Shown here one piece after another: positions 7,034 through 15,310 of a stretch of 64,000 nt of DNA. Positions within the stretch are counted from its first letter, which is position 1. Each line of letters begins with the position of its first letter. Location: positions 59,447 through 123,446 of the forward strand of contig NZ_JAQGKQ010000046.1 in NCBI RefSeq assembly GCF_028290025.1, in the 5' to 3' direction. Source of the stretch: Cypionkella sp. (lineage in GTDB: Bacteria > Pseudomonadota > Alphaproteobacteria > Rhodobacterales > Rhodobacteraceae). Under the pieces are notes generated by a model. It worked only from the letters and a program-made list of their open reading frames with translations. It was not told the DNA's origin and made no database searches. The position numbers were made by a program, and so were the translations under genes.

Positions 7034-9103
7034 ATGGATGAGCTTGACGCCCTGAAAGCTGCGCTGCGTGCTGTGCCTGCCGCTGATTCGGCTGCAAAAA
7101 CCGCGGCGATGCGGTTGGCGATGGAAAATTTTGATCGTCTCCAAGGATCGACCGAGCCGATGCGTCCTATGCAAGACCGCCCAGTGAGGGTGGGTATTTT
7201 GCAAAAGGGTATCGCCATGCTGAATGCTTTGAAGATGAAACCTGTTTTGGCTGCCACGACGTCGGTTGCCGCGCTTTTGGTTGGGTTTGTGGTTATCCTG
7301 CCGCTGTCGGGCAAGGGTCCGCTGGATGCGGCGGGCAGTAAGCCGATCGCGCAGGTCGACGCTCCGCTGCAGCCGCCCGTGTTAGATACGCTGCCCGAGG
7401 TGCTGCCACAACAGCAGTCCGATACTGCCAAAGCAAAGCTTGCGCCCAGTGACGCTGAAGCGAAGGCTCCGGCGAAAGCGGAAGCCGAGGCGGCGGCAGG
7501 TGGCGCAGCAAACCGGAGTTTAAAGCCGGCCGCTGATGCCGCCGCGCCTGTTTCCGAGCCGGAAACTGTGATGCAGGACGAGTCTGCATCCGTGCAGACG
7601 GCCCCTCCTCCGATGCCGATGAGGGGCGTCACCGGTGAAATGTCCACGGACAGCTACTCGACGAGTGCGGTGTCGGAGATGCCCGCGATGGAGTTCGCGC
7701 CGCAACGGGCGGAAAACACCGAAGCCTTCGCCAATGCTGACGCCAATCCGGTGAAGGTAACAGCGGAGGAGCCCGTTTCGACCTTCTCGATTGACGTCGA
7801 TACCGCGTCTTATGCGACGGTGCGATCATCTTTGAACGCGGGTTCTCTGCCCGATCCGGCCTCGGTGCGGATTGAGGAGATGGTGAACTATTTCCCCTAT
7901 GCCTATCCGAAACCTGAGGGGGGTCAGGCGTTTCGCCCGACCATTACAGTGATGCCGACGCCGTGGAACCCGAATACCCGGCTGGTGAATATCGCTATTC
8001 AGGGCGCTGTGCCGCAGGTGGAAAATCGGCCACCGTTGAACTTGGTGTTTTTGGTGGATACTTCCGGGTCGATGGAGGATGCCAACAAACTTCCACTGTT
8101 GAAACAATCGCTTGGGCTGATGCTGGGGCAGTTGCATCCGGAAGATCAGGTCGCAATTGTGGCTTATGCGGGGTCGGCTGGGCAGGTATTGCCGCCGACT
8201 AAGGCCAGCGATACCGCGACGATTATGGGGGCGTTGGATCAGTTATATGCGGGCGGCTCGACGGCTGGCGCGCAGGGGTTGGAGCTGGCGTATCAGGTGG
8301 CGGAAAGCATGAAGGCGGACGGTGAGGTCAGCCGCGTGCTGCTGGCGACGGATGGCGATTTCAATGTGGGGATTGATGATCCAGAGGCGCTGAAAACTTA
8401 TATCGCCAAGAAACGCGAGAGCGGAGTGTATCTTTCGGTGCTAGGATTTGGGCGCGGTAATCTCGACGATGCGACGATGCAGGCGCTGGCGCAGAACGGC
8501 AATGGCACTGCGTCGTATATCGACACGCTGAACGAGGCGCGCAAAGTGCTGGTCGATCAGCTGACGGGCGCGCTGTATCCGATTGCGGACAATGTGAAAA
8601 TCCAAGTGGAGTGGAACCCGGCGCAGGTCGCGGAATATCGGCTGATTGGGTATGAGACACGGGCGCTGGCGCGCGAGGATTTCAACAATGACAAAGTTGA
8701 TGCGGGCGATATTGGTGCGGGCACGGCGGTAACGGCGATCTACGAGGTGACCGCGCCGGGGAGTTCGGCCTTGCGGAATGATGCACTGCGTTATGGTTCG
8801 GCTAAGGCGCCGGAGGGTTCTAGCGAACTTGGCTATCTGCGGCTGCGTTCGGTTGCGCCGGGGGGTAAAGATAGCACGTTGCAGGAAACTCCGATTGTGC
8901 CGGGGATGCCGGTGACGGATGAAACGCGGTTTGCGGCGGCGATTGCGGGTTTTGGGCAGTTGCTGACAGATACGAAATATCTGGGCGATTGGGGCTGGGA
9001 TCAGGCGATTGATCTGGCGCTGGCTTCGCGCGGGGCGGACGAGTTCGGCTATCGGATTGAGGCGGTGAACTTGATGCGGACGGCGAAGGCTTTGGCACAA
9101 TAG
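7034..9103 (+). CDS. Membrane VWA-domain protein (YfbK-like), possible anti-sigma partner
   Basis: The 689-residue protein has a short cytosolic N-terminus (1-69, acidic/Ala-rich helix), one membrane segment at about 71-90, a long Ala/Glu/Pro linker, a YfbK-type N-terminal domain (STFSIDVDTASYATVR) and a VWA domain with an intact MIDAS motif DTSGSM (D342, S344, S346), followed by a DUF3520-like C-terminal part. The VWA part is predicted periplasmic and metal-dependent in ligand binding. The start is ATG 7034, with GGAGG 11 bases upstream in the last repeat unit. Its position directly behind an ECF sigma gene and its N-in topology suggest the cytosolic end acts as an anti-sigma factor; this is an inference, as no zinc anti-sigma HxxxCxxC motif is present. 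A terminator follows. Confidence 0.85.
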   Translation: MDELDALKAALRAVPAADSAAKTAAMRLAMENFDRLQGSTEPMRPMQDRPVRVGILQKGIAMLNALKMKPVLAATTSVAALLVGFVVILPLSGKGPLDAAGSKPIAQVDAPLQPPVLDTLPEVLPQQQSDTAKAKLAPSDAEAKAPAKAEAEAAAGGAANRSLKPAADAAAPVSEPETVMQDESASVQTAPPPMPMRGVTGEMSTDSYSTSAVSEMPAMEFAPQRAENTEAFANADANPVKVTAEEPVSTFSIDVDTASYATVRSSLNAGSLPDPASVRIEEMVNYFPYAYPKPEGGQAFRPTITVMPTPWNPNTRLVNIAIQGAVPQVENRPPLNLVFLVDTSGSMEDANKLPLLKQSLGLMLGQLHPEDQVAIVAYAGSAGQVLPPTKASDTATIMGALDQLYAGGSTAGAQGLELAYQVAESMKADGEVSRVLLATDGDFNVGIDDPEALKTYIAKKRESGVYLSVLGFGRGNLDDATMQALAQNGNGTASYIDTLNEARKVLVDQLTGALYPIADNVKIQVEWNPAQVAEYRLIGYETRALAREDFNNDKVDAGDIGAGTAVTAIYEVTAPGSSALRNDALRYGSAKAPEGSSELGYLRLRSVAPGGKDSTLQETPIVPGMPVTDETRFAAAIAGFGQLLTDTKYLGDWGWDQAIDLALASRGADEFGYRIEAVNLMRTAKALAQ

Positions 9104-9118
9104 CTTAAGCGAAATAAA

Positions 9119-9150
9119 AAAGGCCCGACGTTTCGTCGGGCCTTTCTGTT
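9119..9150. terminator. Bidirectional intrinsic terminator
   Basis: The stem AAAGGCCCGACG/CGTCGGGCCTTT (9119-9130 with 9134-9145) has a TTT loop, with A-rich sequence before and T-rich sequence after. It lies between the convergent VWA and hsp20 genes and can serve both. Confidence 0.85.
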
Positions 9151-9161
9151 AGCGTGAGGTC

Positions 9162-9638
9162 TTAGTGCGTCGCGGTTTCTGGCTGAGACTCTACCGCCTG
9201 CATTTCGACATCGGCACGGCGACCGATTTCAATGCGGCGAGGCTTCAGGGCCTCGGGCGTTTCGCGGACGAGGTCGATGTGGAGCATACCATATTCGTGT
9301 GCAGCGCCAGTGACGCGGACATGATCGGCCAGAGCAAAGCGGCGCTCAAACGCACGGGTGGCGATGCCACGGTGCAGGTAGGCTTTCTCAGCGCCTTCAG
9401 GCTCTTTACGAGCGCTGACATGCAGTGCGCCATCCTTCACTTCGACCGACAGTTCGTCCGGCGAGAAACCCGCCACTGCGATGGAGATGCGGTAGGCATC
9501 TTCAGCGGTTTTCTCAATGTTATATGGGGGATAGGTGGGCTGAGCCACATCGGCAGTCAAAGCGCGATCCACCAGATCGGCAATACGATCAAAGCCAACG
9601 GTGGCACGGTAGAGCGGAGCAAAATCAAAATTGCGCAT
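9162..9638 (-). CDS. Small heat-shock protein, Hsp20/IbpA family
   Basis: This 158-residue ATP-independent holdase carries an alpha-crystallin domain: the N-terminal PLYRATVGFDRIADLVD, then YPPYNIEKTAEDAYRISIAVAGFSPDEL and the closing strand with GMLHIDLVRETPEALKPRRIEI, which matches the IbpA-type LxIxLxREVPEAxKPRxIxI end. It keeps aggregating proteins foldable in the cytosol. ATG 9638 is the conserved MRNFDFAPLYR start and has GAGGA upstream; that site is folded in a hairpin. A RpoH-like promoter lies 111 bases further up, so heat induction is likely at both transcription and translation. Confidence 0.93.
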   Translation of the reverse strand: MRNFDFAPLYRATVGFDRIADLVDRALTADVAQPTYPPYNIEKTAEDAYRISIAVAGFSPDELSVEVKDGALHVSARKEPEGAEKAYLHRGIATRAFERRFALADHVRVTGAAHEYGMLHIDLVRETPEALKPRRIEIGRRADVEMQAVESQPETATH

Positions 9639-9674
9639 GGCATCCTCTTTCAAGCGATGGCCGTTTTGCAACGG
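9639..9674 (-). promoter_or_regulatory. RBS-sequestering hairpins in the hsp20 5' leader
   Basis: On the minus strand the last 24 leader bases can fold as GGC(C)ATC pairing with GATGCC plus an inner CTT/GAG pairing closed by a GAAA loop, which buries the GAGGA ribosome-binding site. Directly upstream, CCGTT-GCAA-AACGG forms a second small hairpin. The layout resembles RNA thermometers of small heat-shock genes but matches no family exactly, and the two helices share bases 9661-9662. Confidence 0.4.
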
Positions 9675-9748
9675 CGCATAAGCCTTCCCATCCGGGCAAG
9701 GCGGTTGATGTCCCCGGGCCCGATTGCGGCATCCCGACGACATCGCTG

Positions 9749-9777
9749 ATCTGGGAATGCGAACGGCAGCTTTCAAG
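9749..9777 (-). promoter_or_regulatory. Candidate RpoH (sigma-32) promoter of hsp20
   Basis: On the minus strand CTTGAAA (9777-9771) is followed, after 15 bases, by CCCAGAT (9755-9749). The -35 part fits the heat-shock consensus well, the -10 part only partly. It sits just past the stop of the upstream protease gene. Confidence 0.4.
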
Positions 9778-9797
9778 AGCTTTTAAAGCGCATTGCG

Positions 9798-10598
9798 CTA
9801 AGGTTTTAAAAATTTTGCGCCGCGGGCTTTACCACCGGCCAAAGTGTTAACCTTGCCGCCCGATAACGCGATCGGGCCATCGTCTTTGGCGATTTCTGCC
9901 AGCACAACAGCAAGCGGATCTTGCAGTGCGGTGCCCAAAGACACCTTCTTGCCATTCGATTCAGCCTTGGCAGAGACCACTGAAACGATCTGCGGCACAC
10001 CGTCTTTCACCACAAAAATTGGCGCACCGGACGAGCCGAAATCTACGTCGCATGACAGCACCAACACGGCGCGAGAGCCATCAATCACATGACAGATCTG
10101 TTGCAGCGAGGGCGCTTCGGCGCGGTCTTGCGCGTAAGACACCACGCCGACCTCGTCGCCGATTTTTGGCGGGCTAGCGGTGGCAATCGGTTGGATTGAG
10201 GGTTGCCGGATCGGCTGATTCAGTTCCAGCACAGCAACGTCATAGGCGGTGCGGTCAATCTCACTGTCACCGCTGTAGACGTAGTCGGGATGCGCCACTG
10301 CGCGTGCGACACTGCGGTAAGCTTCGGCACGGCCATTGCGCAGGCCAGCGAGAAATTCGATGTCTCGCGCCTCAATGCGCGCGCCGGTCTCTTTGTCGAA
10401 CAAGCAATGCGCGGCAGTGAGCACTAGGTCGGGAGCGATCAAGGTGCCGGTGCAAAAGCCACGGTCGCCGAGGTTGAGCCGACCGACAGCGTTCCAACCC
10501 TTTGAGTCATCTCCGGTTTGTAGGCTAACAAGGGCGGTTTCTTGTGCGCGCGCTGGCAGGCAGACAAGCGTAAGCAAAGCGATAAGGGCGAAGCGCAT
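9798..10598 (-). CDS. Secreted trypsin-like serine protease (S1 family)
   Basis: The 266-residue protein starts with a signal peptide (MRFALIALLTLVCLPARAQ, cleavage near residue 19), so it acts in the periplasm or outside. The chymotrypsin-fold triad is visible: His in VLTAAHC, Asp in YDVAVLEL, Ser in DFGSSGAPIF (a variant of GDSGGP). No PDZ domain follows, which separates it from DegP-type proteases. ATG 10598 has GGAGG upstream. That site overlaps the base of a potential stem (10606-10612 with 10625-10631), which could tune translation. It lies 56 bases after glcF on the same strand but has no evident link to glycolate use. Confidence 0.87.
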   Translation of the reverse strand: MRFALIALLTLVCLPARAQETALVSLQTGDDSKGWNAVGRLNLGDRGFCTGTLIAPDLVLTAAHCLFDKETGARIEARDIEFLAGLRNGRAEAYRSVARAVAHPDYVYSGDSEIDRTAYDVAVLELNQPIRQPSIQPIATASPPKIGDEVGVVSYAQDRAEAPSLQQICHVIDGSRAVLVLSCDVDFGSSGAPIFVVKDGVPQIVSVVSAKAESNGKKVSLGTALQDPLAVVLAEIAKDDGPIALSGGKVNTLAGGKARGAKFLKP

Positions 10599-10654
10599 GT
10601 ATCCTCCGGGCTGTTGCCGGGGGTAGCCCGGAAGTGCGGCGGATTTGAGGCCAA

Positions 10655-11926
10655 TCAGCCCAACGCCCGCGGCTTTGGCCCACCAGTGGCCCAATCCAGC
10701 AGCTCGACAGTGTGGACGATGGGAATGCTGGTTGCCGAACCGATCTGCATCATGCAGCCGATGTTACCGGCGGCGATAATGTCCGGGCGTTTGGCCTCAA
10801 GCGTCTGGACTTTGCGGGCGCGGAGTTGCTGCGAAATCTCGGGTTGCAGCAGGTTATAGGTGCCTGCCGAGCCGCAGCAGAGATGGCTGTCGGCAGGCTC
10901 GACCACAGTGAAACCCGCGCGCTTGAGCAGGTCTTTCGGCGCGGTTTTGATTTGCTGACCGTGCTGAAGCGAGCAGGCGGAATGGTAAGCGACGGTCATG
11001 CCTTTGGGTGCGCCTGCAGGCAGTGTAAGCCGTTGCAGCAGCTCAGATATATCCAGCGTCAGTGCAGAGATTTCAGCAGCCTCAGCGCTGCCGATCATGT
11101 GGCCGTAATCCTTTACCGTGGTGCCGCAACCCGAGGTATTTATCACAATCGCATCCAGCCCTGCGCCGCGTTTCTCGGCGATAAAGGCGGCGATATTGGC
11201 GCGGGTGGAGGCGTGGCTTTCGGCCTCTCGCCCCATATGGTGGGTGAGCGCGCCGCAACAGCCCATGCCTTTGGCAATCACAACCTCACAGCCCAGACGC
11301 CGCAAAAGCCGGATGGTGGCGTCGTTGATATCGGTGTTCAGCGCCTTTTGCGCGCAGCCGGTCATCAGCGCAACGCGCATTACGGCTTTGCCATCCGGCG
11401 GAAAGCTTTGCGGATCGTCGTTGCGACTGACCGGAGGAATGGTTTTCGGTGCCATAGCGAGCATCGCGCGCAGTCTTGCGTCGGGGATCAGGTTGGCAAA
11501 GGGGCGGCCCAGTTTGGCGGCAAACAGTGCCAGCCGAAAGCGTTTTGGATGCGGGATCACCTTCGCAAGCAGCCAGCGCAAGGCGCGGTCGGATTGCGGG
11601 CGTTTGTAGGTTTTCTCAACATAGGCGCGGGCTTGGTCGATCAGGTGCATGTAATCGACGCCCGACGGGCAGGTGGTGGTGCAGGCAAGGCAAGACAGGC
11701 AGCGGTCGAGATGCTTGACGGTGCGCGCATCGGCGGGGCGGCCGGTTTCCAGCATTTCCTTGATCAGATAAATCCGGCCGCGCGGACTGTCGAGTTCATC
11801 GCCAAGCACTTGATATGTCGGGCAAGTTGCAGTGCAAAAGCCGCAATGCACACACGAGCGCAGGATTTTGTTTGCCTCGGACAGCTTGGGGTCTTGAAGT
11901 TGCGCGTCAGTGAAATGTGTCTGCAT
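10655..11926 (-). CDS. glcF: Glycolate oxidase iron-sulfur subunit
   Basis: GlcF passes electrons from the flavoprotein subunits of the membrane-associated glycolate dehydrogenase to the respiratory chain. The 423-residue protein has two N-terminal 4Fe-4S sites: C25-x2-C28-x2-C31-x3-C35 (CVHCGFCTATCP) and C76-x2-C79-x2-C82-x3-C86 (CLSCLACTTTCP). The rest contains two CCG-type domains (TSGCGTT with MGCCGALTHHMG; SACSLQHGQ with HLCCGSAGTYN) seen in GlcF, LutA and HdrB. The start ATG 11926 overlaps the glcE stop (TGATG), so translation is coupled. It is the third gene of glcDEF. Confidence 0.95.
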   Translation of the reverse strand: MQTHFTDAQLQDPKLSEANKILRSCVHCGFCTATCPTYQVLGDELDSPRGRIYLIKEMLETGRPADARTVKHLDRCLSCLACTTTCPSGVDYMHLIDQARAYVEKTYKRPQSDRALRWLLAKVIPHPKRFRLALFAAKLGRPFANLIPDARLRAMLAMAPKTIPPVSRNDDPQSFPPDGKAVMRVALMTGCAQKALNTDINDATIRLLRRLGCEVVIAKGMGCCGALTHHMGREAESHASTRANIAAFIAEKRGAGLDAIVINTSGCGTTVKDYGHMIGSAEAAEISALTLDISELLQRLTLPAGAPKGMTVAYHSACSLQHGQQIKTAPKDLLKRAGFTVVEPADSHLCCGSAGTYNLLQPEISQQLRARKVQTLEAKRPDIIAAGNIGCMMQIGSATSIPIVHTVELLDWATGGPKPRALG

Positions 11927-12990
11927 CAGCCCATCATCCCCGGGTTGAAAACGCCGCGTGGGTCGAATTTCGCACGCAGGCCAGCGGTGAGTTTTGCGAC
12001 AGCGAGCGACTCGGGCTGAAAAACGGGCACTGACATTGCACCCGGCAGAGTCCGCATCAAGGTGGCATGGCCATTGCCGGACAAAGCAGCGCGCACATCG
12101 GCTGTGCCGGTGGGGTCGAGCAGCCAAACCAAGCCGCCGCCCCAATCGCAAACCGCCTCTAGCCCCAACCGTGCGATCAGCGGTGCCGCTTCGGTCGGCT
12201 TTACCGAGACGCGCCAAACCGCGCCGGGTCGGCCAGCGAACAGAGTGACGTCGCGCACTGCGCTCCAGTCAGCCTCGGCTGTGTCAAACGCCAGCAGATC
12301 CCGCAGCTTACCGGCACGATAGGCGACCGAACCAGCCATGCCTTCGAGGCGGATCATGGCGCGACCCGCAATCCATGCGGCACCGGAAATGTCGTAAGGC
12401 GAGCCAAGTGCTGCGCGCAGGTCGGCCAGACCTTGCGGCAAGCTCCGTTCGGCCATCAAGGTCACCTCGGCTTCTGGCACCGCTTGGACTTTGAAACTGA
12501 CCTCGGTGAGAACGCCCAAAACGCCCTGCGAGCCTGCCATCAGCTTGACCAGATCATAGCCGGTGACATTCTTCATCACCCGCCCGCCGTTCTTCACAAT
12601 CGCGCCCGTGCCATCGACAAACCGCACTCCCAGCAGTGCATCGCGGCAGGCACCGACTTGCACGCGGCGGGGGCCAGAGGCATTTGCCGCCACCACGCCG
12701 CCGATGGTCGAGGTGCCTTCGCGATCTAACAGTTTGCGCAGGTCGGGCACCTCAAAGGCGAGGCGCTGCCGTTCGGCAGCTAAGATCGTTTGCACTTCGG
12801 CAAGCGGCGTACCTGCACGCGCGATCAGCGTTAAAGCGCCCGGTTCATACAGTTCCACCCCCGCTAATGCGCTTGTTTCCAGCAATTCGCCCACCGTTTG
12901 CCCAATCCGGCGCGTGCCACCGCCTTGGATCAGAAAAGCCCGAGCGCCCCGGATCATTTCACTCAGTTCGCTTTCTGAAGCAGGCTTCAT
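11926..12990 (-). CDS. glcE: Glycolate oxidase FAD-binding subunit
   Basis: The 354-residue GlcE is the smaller flavoprotein-like subunit of glycolate dehydrogenase. It has the PCMH/FAD_binding_4 fold: ALTLIARAGTPLAEVQ, the GGVVAANASGPRRVQ loop that contacts the FAD pyrophosphate, DALLGVRFVDGTGAIVKNGG and the short C-terminal PRGVFNPGMM end. It is shorter than GlcD because it lacks most of the C-terminal substrate domain, as is normal for this subunit. ATG 12990 has AAAGGA upstream. A 92-base gap without recognisable features separates it from glcD; glcF overlaps its stop. Confidence 0.94.
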   Translation of the reverse strand: MKPASESELSEMIRGARAFLIQGGGTRRIGQTVGELLETSALAGVELYEPGALTLIARAGTPLAEVQTILAAERQRLAFEVPDLRKLLDREGTSTIGGVVAANASGPRRVQVGACRDALLGVRFVDGTGAIVKNGGRVMKNVTGYDLVKLMAGSQGVLGVLTEVSFKVQAVPEAEVTLMAERSLPQGLADLRAALGSPYDISGAAWIAGRAMIRLEGMAGSVAYRAGKLRDLLAFDTAEADWSAVRDVTLFAGRPGAVWRVSVKPTEAAPLIARLGLEAVCDWGGGLVWLLDPTGTADVRAALSGNGHATLMRTLPGAMSVPVFQPESLAVAKLTAGLRAKFDPRGVFNPGMMG

Positions 12991-13082
12991 GGTTATCCTT
13001 TGTTCTCAACATTCTTGGGTTGGTCCGTTCGGTTCGCGCTTGGTTCGAGAAGCCAATGGTCCGGTGAAGCGAGCCCGGACTT

Positions 13083-14516
13083 TCAACCAGCCCGCCGCGA
13101 TGCCGTTATGTTTAACGGAAACACCTTCGCCGGGTTTAGCAGCCAAGCCGGGTCGAACACGTCTTTGACGCGCAGTTGCGCTTCCATATCTGCAGCAGTG
13201 AATTGCACCGACATCAGATCGCGCTTTTCGATGCCGACGCCATGCTCACCCGTCAGGCAACCGCCCACCTCGACACACAGCTTGAGAATGTCAGCTCCAA
13301 AAGCCTCGCAGCGTTGCAGATCACCGGGTTTGTTGGCGTCGAATAGGATCAGCGGGTGCATGTTGCCGTCGCCTGCGTGAAAGACATTGCCGACGTCCAG
13401 CCCGTAAGCGGTGCTCATCTCACCAATGCGGCGCAGGACGTAAGGGAGTGCGGAGACCGGGATGGTGCCATCTAAGCACATGTAATCATTGATTTGTCCC
13501 ATCGCGCCGAACGCCGACTTGCGGCCCAGCCAGATGCGTTTGGCCTGATCTTCATCGGCGGCTTCGCGAAACTCGACCGGGTTGTGCTGCATGGCGATGG
13601 CTTTGATGCGGGTGAGTTGTTCGGCGATTTCGGCAGGGGAGCCTTCGACTTCGATGATCAGCAATGCCTCGCAATCGGGGTAGCCCGCTTTGGCGAAAGC
13701 TTCGGTGGCGCGGATGCAGGGGCGGTCCATGAATTCGATGGCGACGGGCAAGATGCCAGCTTTGATGATGTCGGAGACGCAGGTGCCTGCGACTTCGTTG
13801 GAGTTGAACCCGACCAGCACGGGGCGCGCGCCTTCGGGTTTTGGCAGGATGCGTAGGGTGGCTTCGGTGACGACGCCAAGCTGGCCCTCGGACCCGCAGA
13901 TCACCCCGAGCAGATCAATTCCGCCAGCGTCGGACCACGGCCCGCCGATTTCCACCACTGTGCCATCCATTTGCACAAGGGTTACGCCCAGCACATTATT
14001 CGTGGTGACGCCGTATTTCAGACAATGCGCGCCGCCCGAGTTCATCGCGATATTGCCCGCAATGGCGCAGGCGAGTTGGCTGGAGGGATCGGGGGCATAG
14101 AACCAGCCGTCGGATTCTATCGCACCGGTGACGGATAGATTGGTGCGGCCTGATTGCACGCGGATGAAGCGGTTGTCGTAGTCGGTTTCCAGCACGGCAT
14201 TCATCCGCGCTACACCAAGGATTACACAGTCTGCGGTAGGCAGAGCGCCTCCGGCAAGCGAGGTGCCAGAACCGCGCGGCACCACAGGTATTTGTTCTTC
14301 GTGGCAGATCTTCAGAACGGCGGCGACTTCGGCGGTGGTTCGGGGCAGCACCGCCACAAGAGGCGCGCAGCGGTAGGCGGTGAGGGCGTCACACTCATAG
14401 GCACGGGTTTCGGCGGGATCGAAGATCACCGCATCGGCGGGCAGGACGCCGCGCAGACGGGCCACGATGGTGGATTTGCGCGCCAATATCGCGGCATTGG
14501 GGATCGGCATATCCAT
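13083..14516 (-). CDS. glcD: Glycolate oxidase FAD-linked catalytic subunit
   Basis: The 477-residue GlcD oxidises glycolate to glyoxylate. It has the FAD_binding_4 domain (VPRGSGTSLAGGALP; AGNIAMNSGGAHCLKYG) and a C-terminal FAD-oxidase domain with the substrate/metal histidines in FHAGDGNMHPLI and the closing LTGEHGVGIEKR. The start is ATG 14516, which has GGAGAC 6 bases upstream; ATG 14510 is also possible. It opens the operon glcD-glcE-glcF. A promoter with a 17-base palindrome in its spacer lies directly upstream, consistent with a repressor, perhaps a GntR-type protein like GlcC, that is not encoded in this window. Confidence 0.95.
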   Translation of the reverse strand: MDMPIPNAAILARKSTIVARLRGVLPADAVIFDPAETRAYECDALTAYRCAPLVAVLPRTTAEVAAVLKICHEEQIPVVPRGSGTSLAGGALPTADCVILGVARMNAVLETDYDNRFIRVQSGRTNLSVTGAIESDGWFYAPDPSSQLACAIAGNIAMNSGGAHCLKYGVTTNNVLGVTLVQMDGTVVEIGGPWSDAGGIDLLGVICGSEGQLGVVTEATLRILPKPEGARPVLVGFNSNEVAGTCVSDIIKAGILPVAIEFMDRPCIRATEAFAKAGYPDCEALLIIEVEGSPAEIAEQLTRIKAIAMQHNPVEFREAADEDQAKRIWLGRKSAFGAMGQINDYMCLDGTIPVSALPYVLRRIGEMSTAYGLDVGNVFHAGDGNMHPLILFDANKPGDLQRCEAFGADILKLCVEVGGCLTGEHGVGIEKRDLMSVQFTAADMEAQLRVKDVFDPAWLLNPAKVFPLNITASRRAG

Positions 14517-14539
14517 CGGCGTCTCCTGCGTCTGGTCAG

Positions 14540-14568
14540 AAAATATAACCAATTTAGCAAATTGGCAA
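14540..14568 (-). promoter_or_regulatory. glcD promoter with an embedded palindromic operator
   Basis: On the minus strand TTGCCA (14568-14563) and TATTTT (14545-14540) are separated by exactly 17 bases. The inverted repeat CCAATTT-AGC-AAATTGG (14549-14565, 7-base perfect arms) overlaps the end of the -35 box and fills most of the spacer. This is the ideal place for a repressor. The site also lies 52 bases upstream of the divergent DUF599 gene. Confidence 0.6.
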
Positions 14569-14617
14569 GCTGCTGTTGGGTCTTTCCAGAATTGTTGTGA
14601 AGCCGTAAGTTTGCCCG

Positions 14618-15310
14618 ATGGAAACTATGATCAACATCGGCCCGCTTGGCACGACGGATGCGCTTTGTGTGGCGTTTACAGTGCTGGCTTGGGCAGTGAT
14701 TGGCTGGGTAATTGAACATCCTCCGGCATCGCGGCCTTCGGTCAGCCTGCTGATGAAAGAATATCGGCGCGAGTGGATGCGGCAGTTTTTGACGCGGCAG
14801 CCACGGATATTTGACGCCTCAATGATCGACAGTTTGCGGCAGGGCACTGCGTTTTTCGCTAGCGCTTCGCTGATTGCGATTGGCGGCGGCATTGCGTTGA
14901 TCGGCAATCCGGCAGCGGTGGTGGGGTTGGCGAAAGACCTGACCTTGCCCGCTGATGCCACCGGATTGCAGCTTCGGGTGTTGCTGGTGATCGTTTTTCT
15001 CGCCAATGCGGTGCTGAAATTCATATGGTCAAATCGGCTGTTTGGCTATTGCGCGGTGATGATGGCAGCGGTGCCGAATGACCCTGCCGATCCGCTGGCA
15101 CCGCATCGGGCGGCGCAAGCTGGGGAGTTGAACATCACGGCGGCAATAAGCTTCAACCGCGGACTGCACTCGATTTACTTCGCTTTGGGCAGTTTGGGTT
15201 GGCTGCTGGGGCCTTATGTTTTGATCGCGACGACTTTACTGACCTCGGCGATGCTGATCCGGCGCGAATTTGCCTCGGAATCGCGCAAAGTTATGCTGCG
15301 CGTCGCTTGA
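14618..15310 (+). CDS. DUF599 integral membrane protein
   Basis: The 230-residue protein has four predicted membrane segments: about 10-30 (ALCVAFTVLAWAVIGWVI), 75-95 (FFASASLIAIGGGIALIG), 120-137 (LLVIVFLANAVLKFIW) and 190-215 (IYFALGSLGWLLGPYVLIATTLL). It also has the DUF599 hallmark WSNRLFGYCAVMMAAVP and a conserved N-terminal cytosolic REWMRQF. No enzymatic motif is visible and the family has no assigned function. It is divergent from glcD, sharing the promoter region with the palindrome, and its last 20 bases overlap the end of the convergent membrane-protein gene at 15291. Confidence 0.85.
   Translation: METMINIGPLGTTDALCVAFTVLAWAVIGWVIEHPPASRPSVSLLMKEYRREWMRQFLTRQPRIFDASMIDSLRQGTAFFASASLIAIGGGIALIGNPAAVVGLAKDLTLPADATGLQLRVLLVIVFLANAVLKFIWSNRLFGYCAVMMAAVPNDPADPLAPHRAAQAGELNITAAISFNRGLHSIYFALGSLGWLLGPYVLIATTLLTSAMLIRREFASESRKVMLRVA

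Noticed and set aside
10712..12019. Long open frame of 435 codons opposite glcF
   Set aside because: It is antisense to a clear glcF gene with conserved Cys clusters; it arises from GC-rich codon bias and has no ribosome-binding site or domain. The same holds for the other long antisense frames, such as 24465-25682 opposite ftsK and 49515-50582 opposite the PKS.
12991..13082. Gap between glcD and glcE as a possible small repeat element
   Set aside because: No second copy is present in the window and no clear dyad could be seen.
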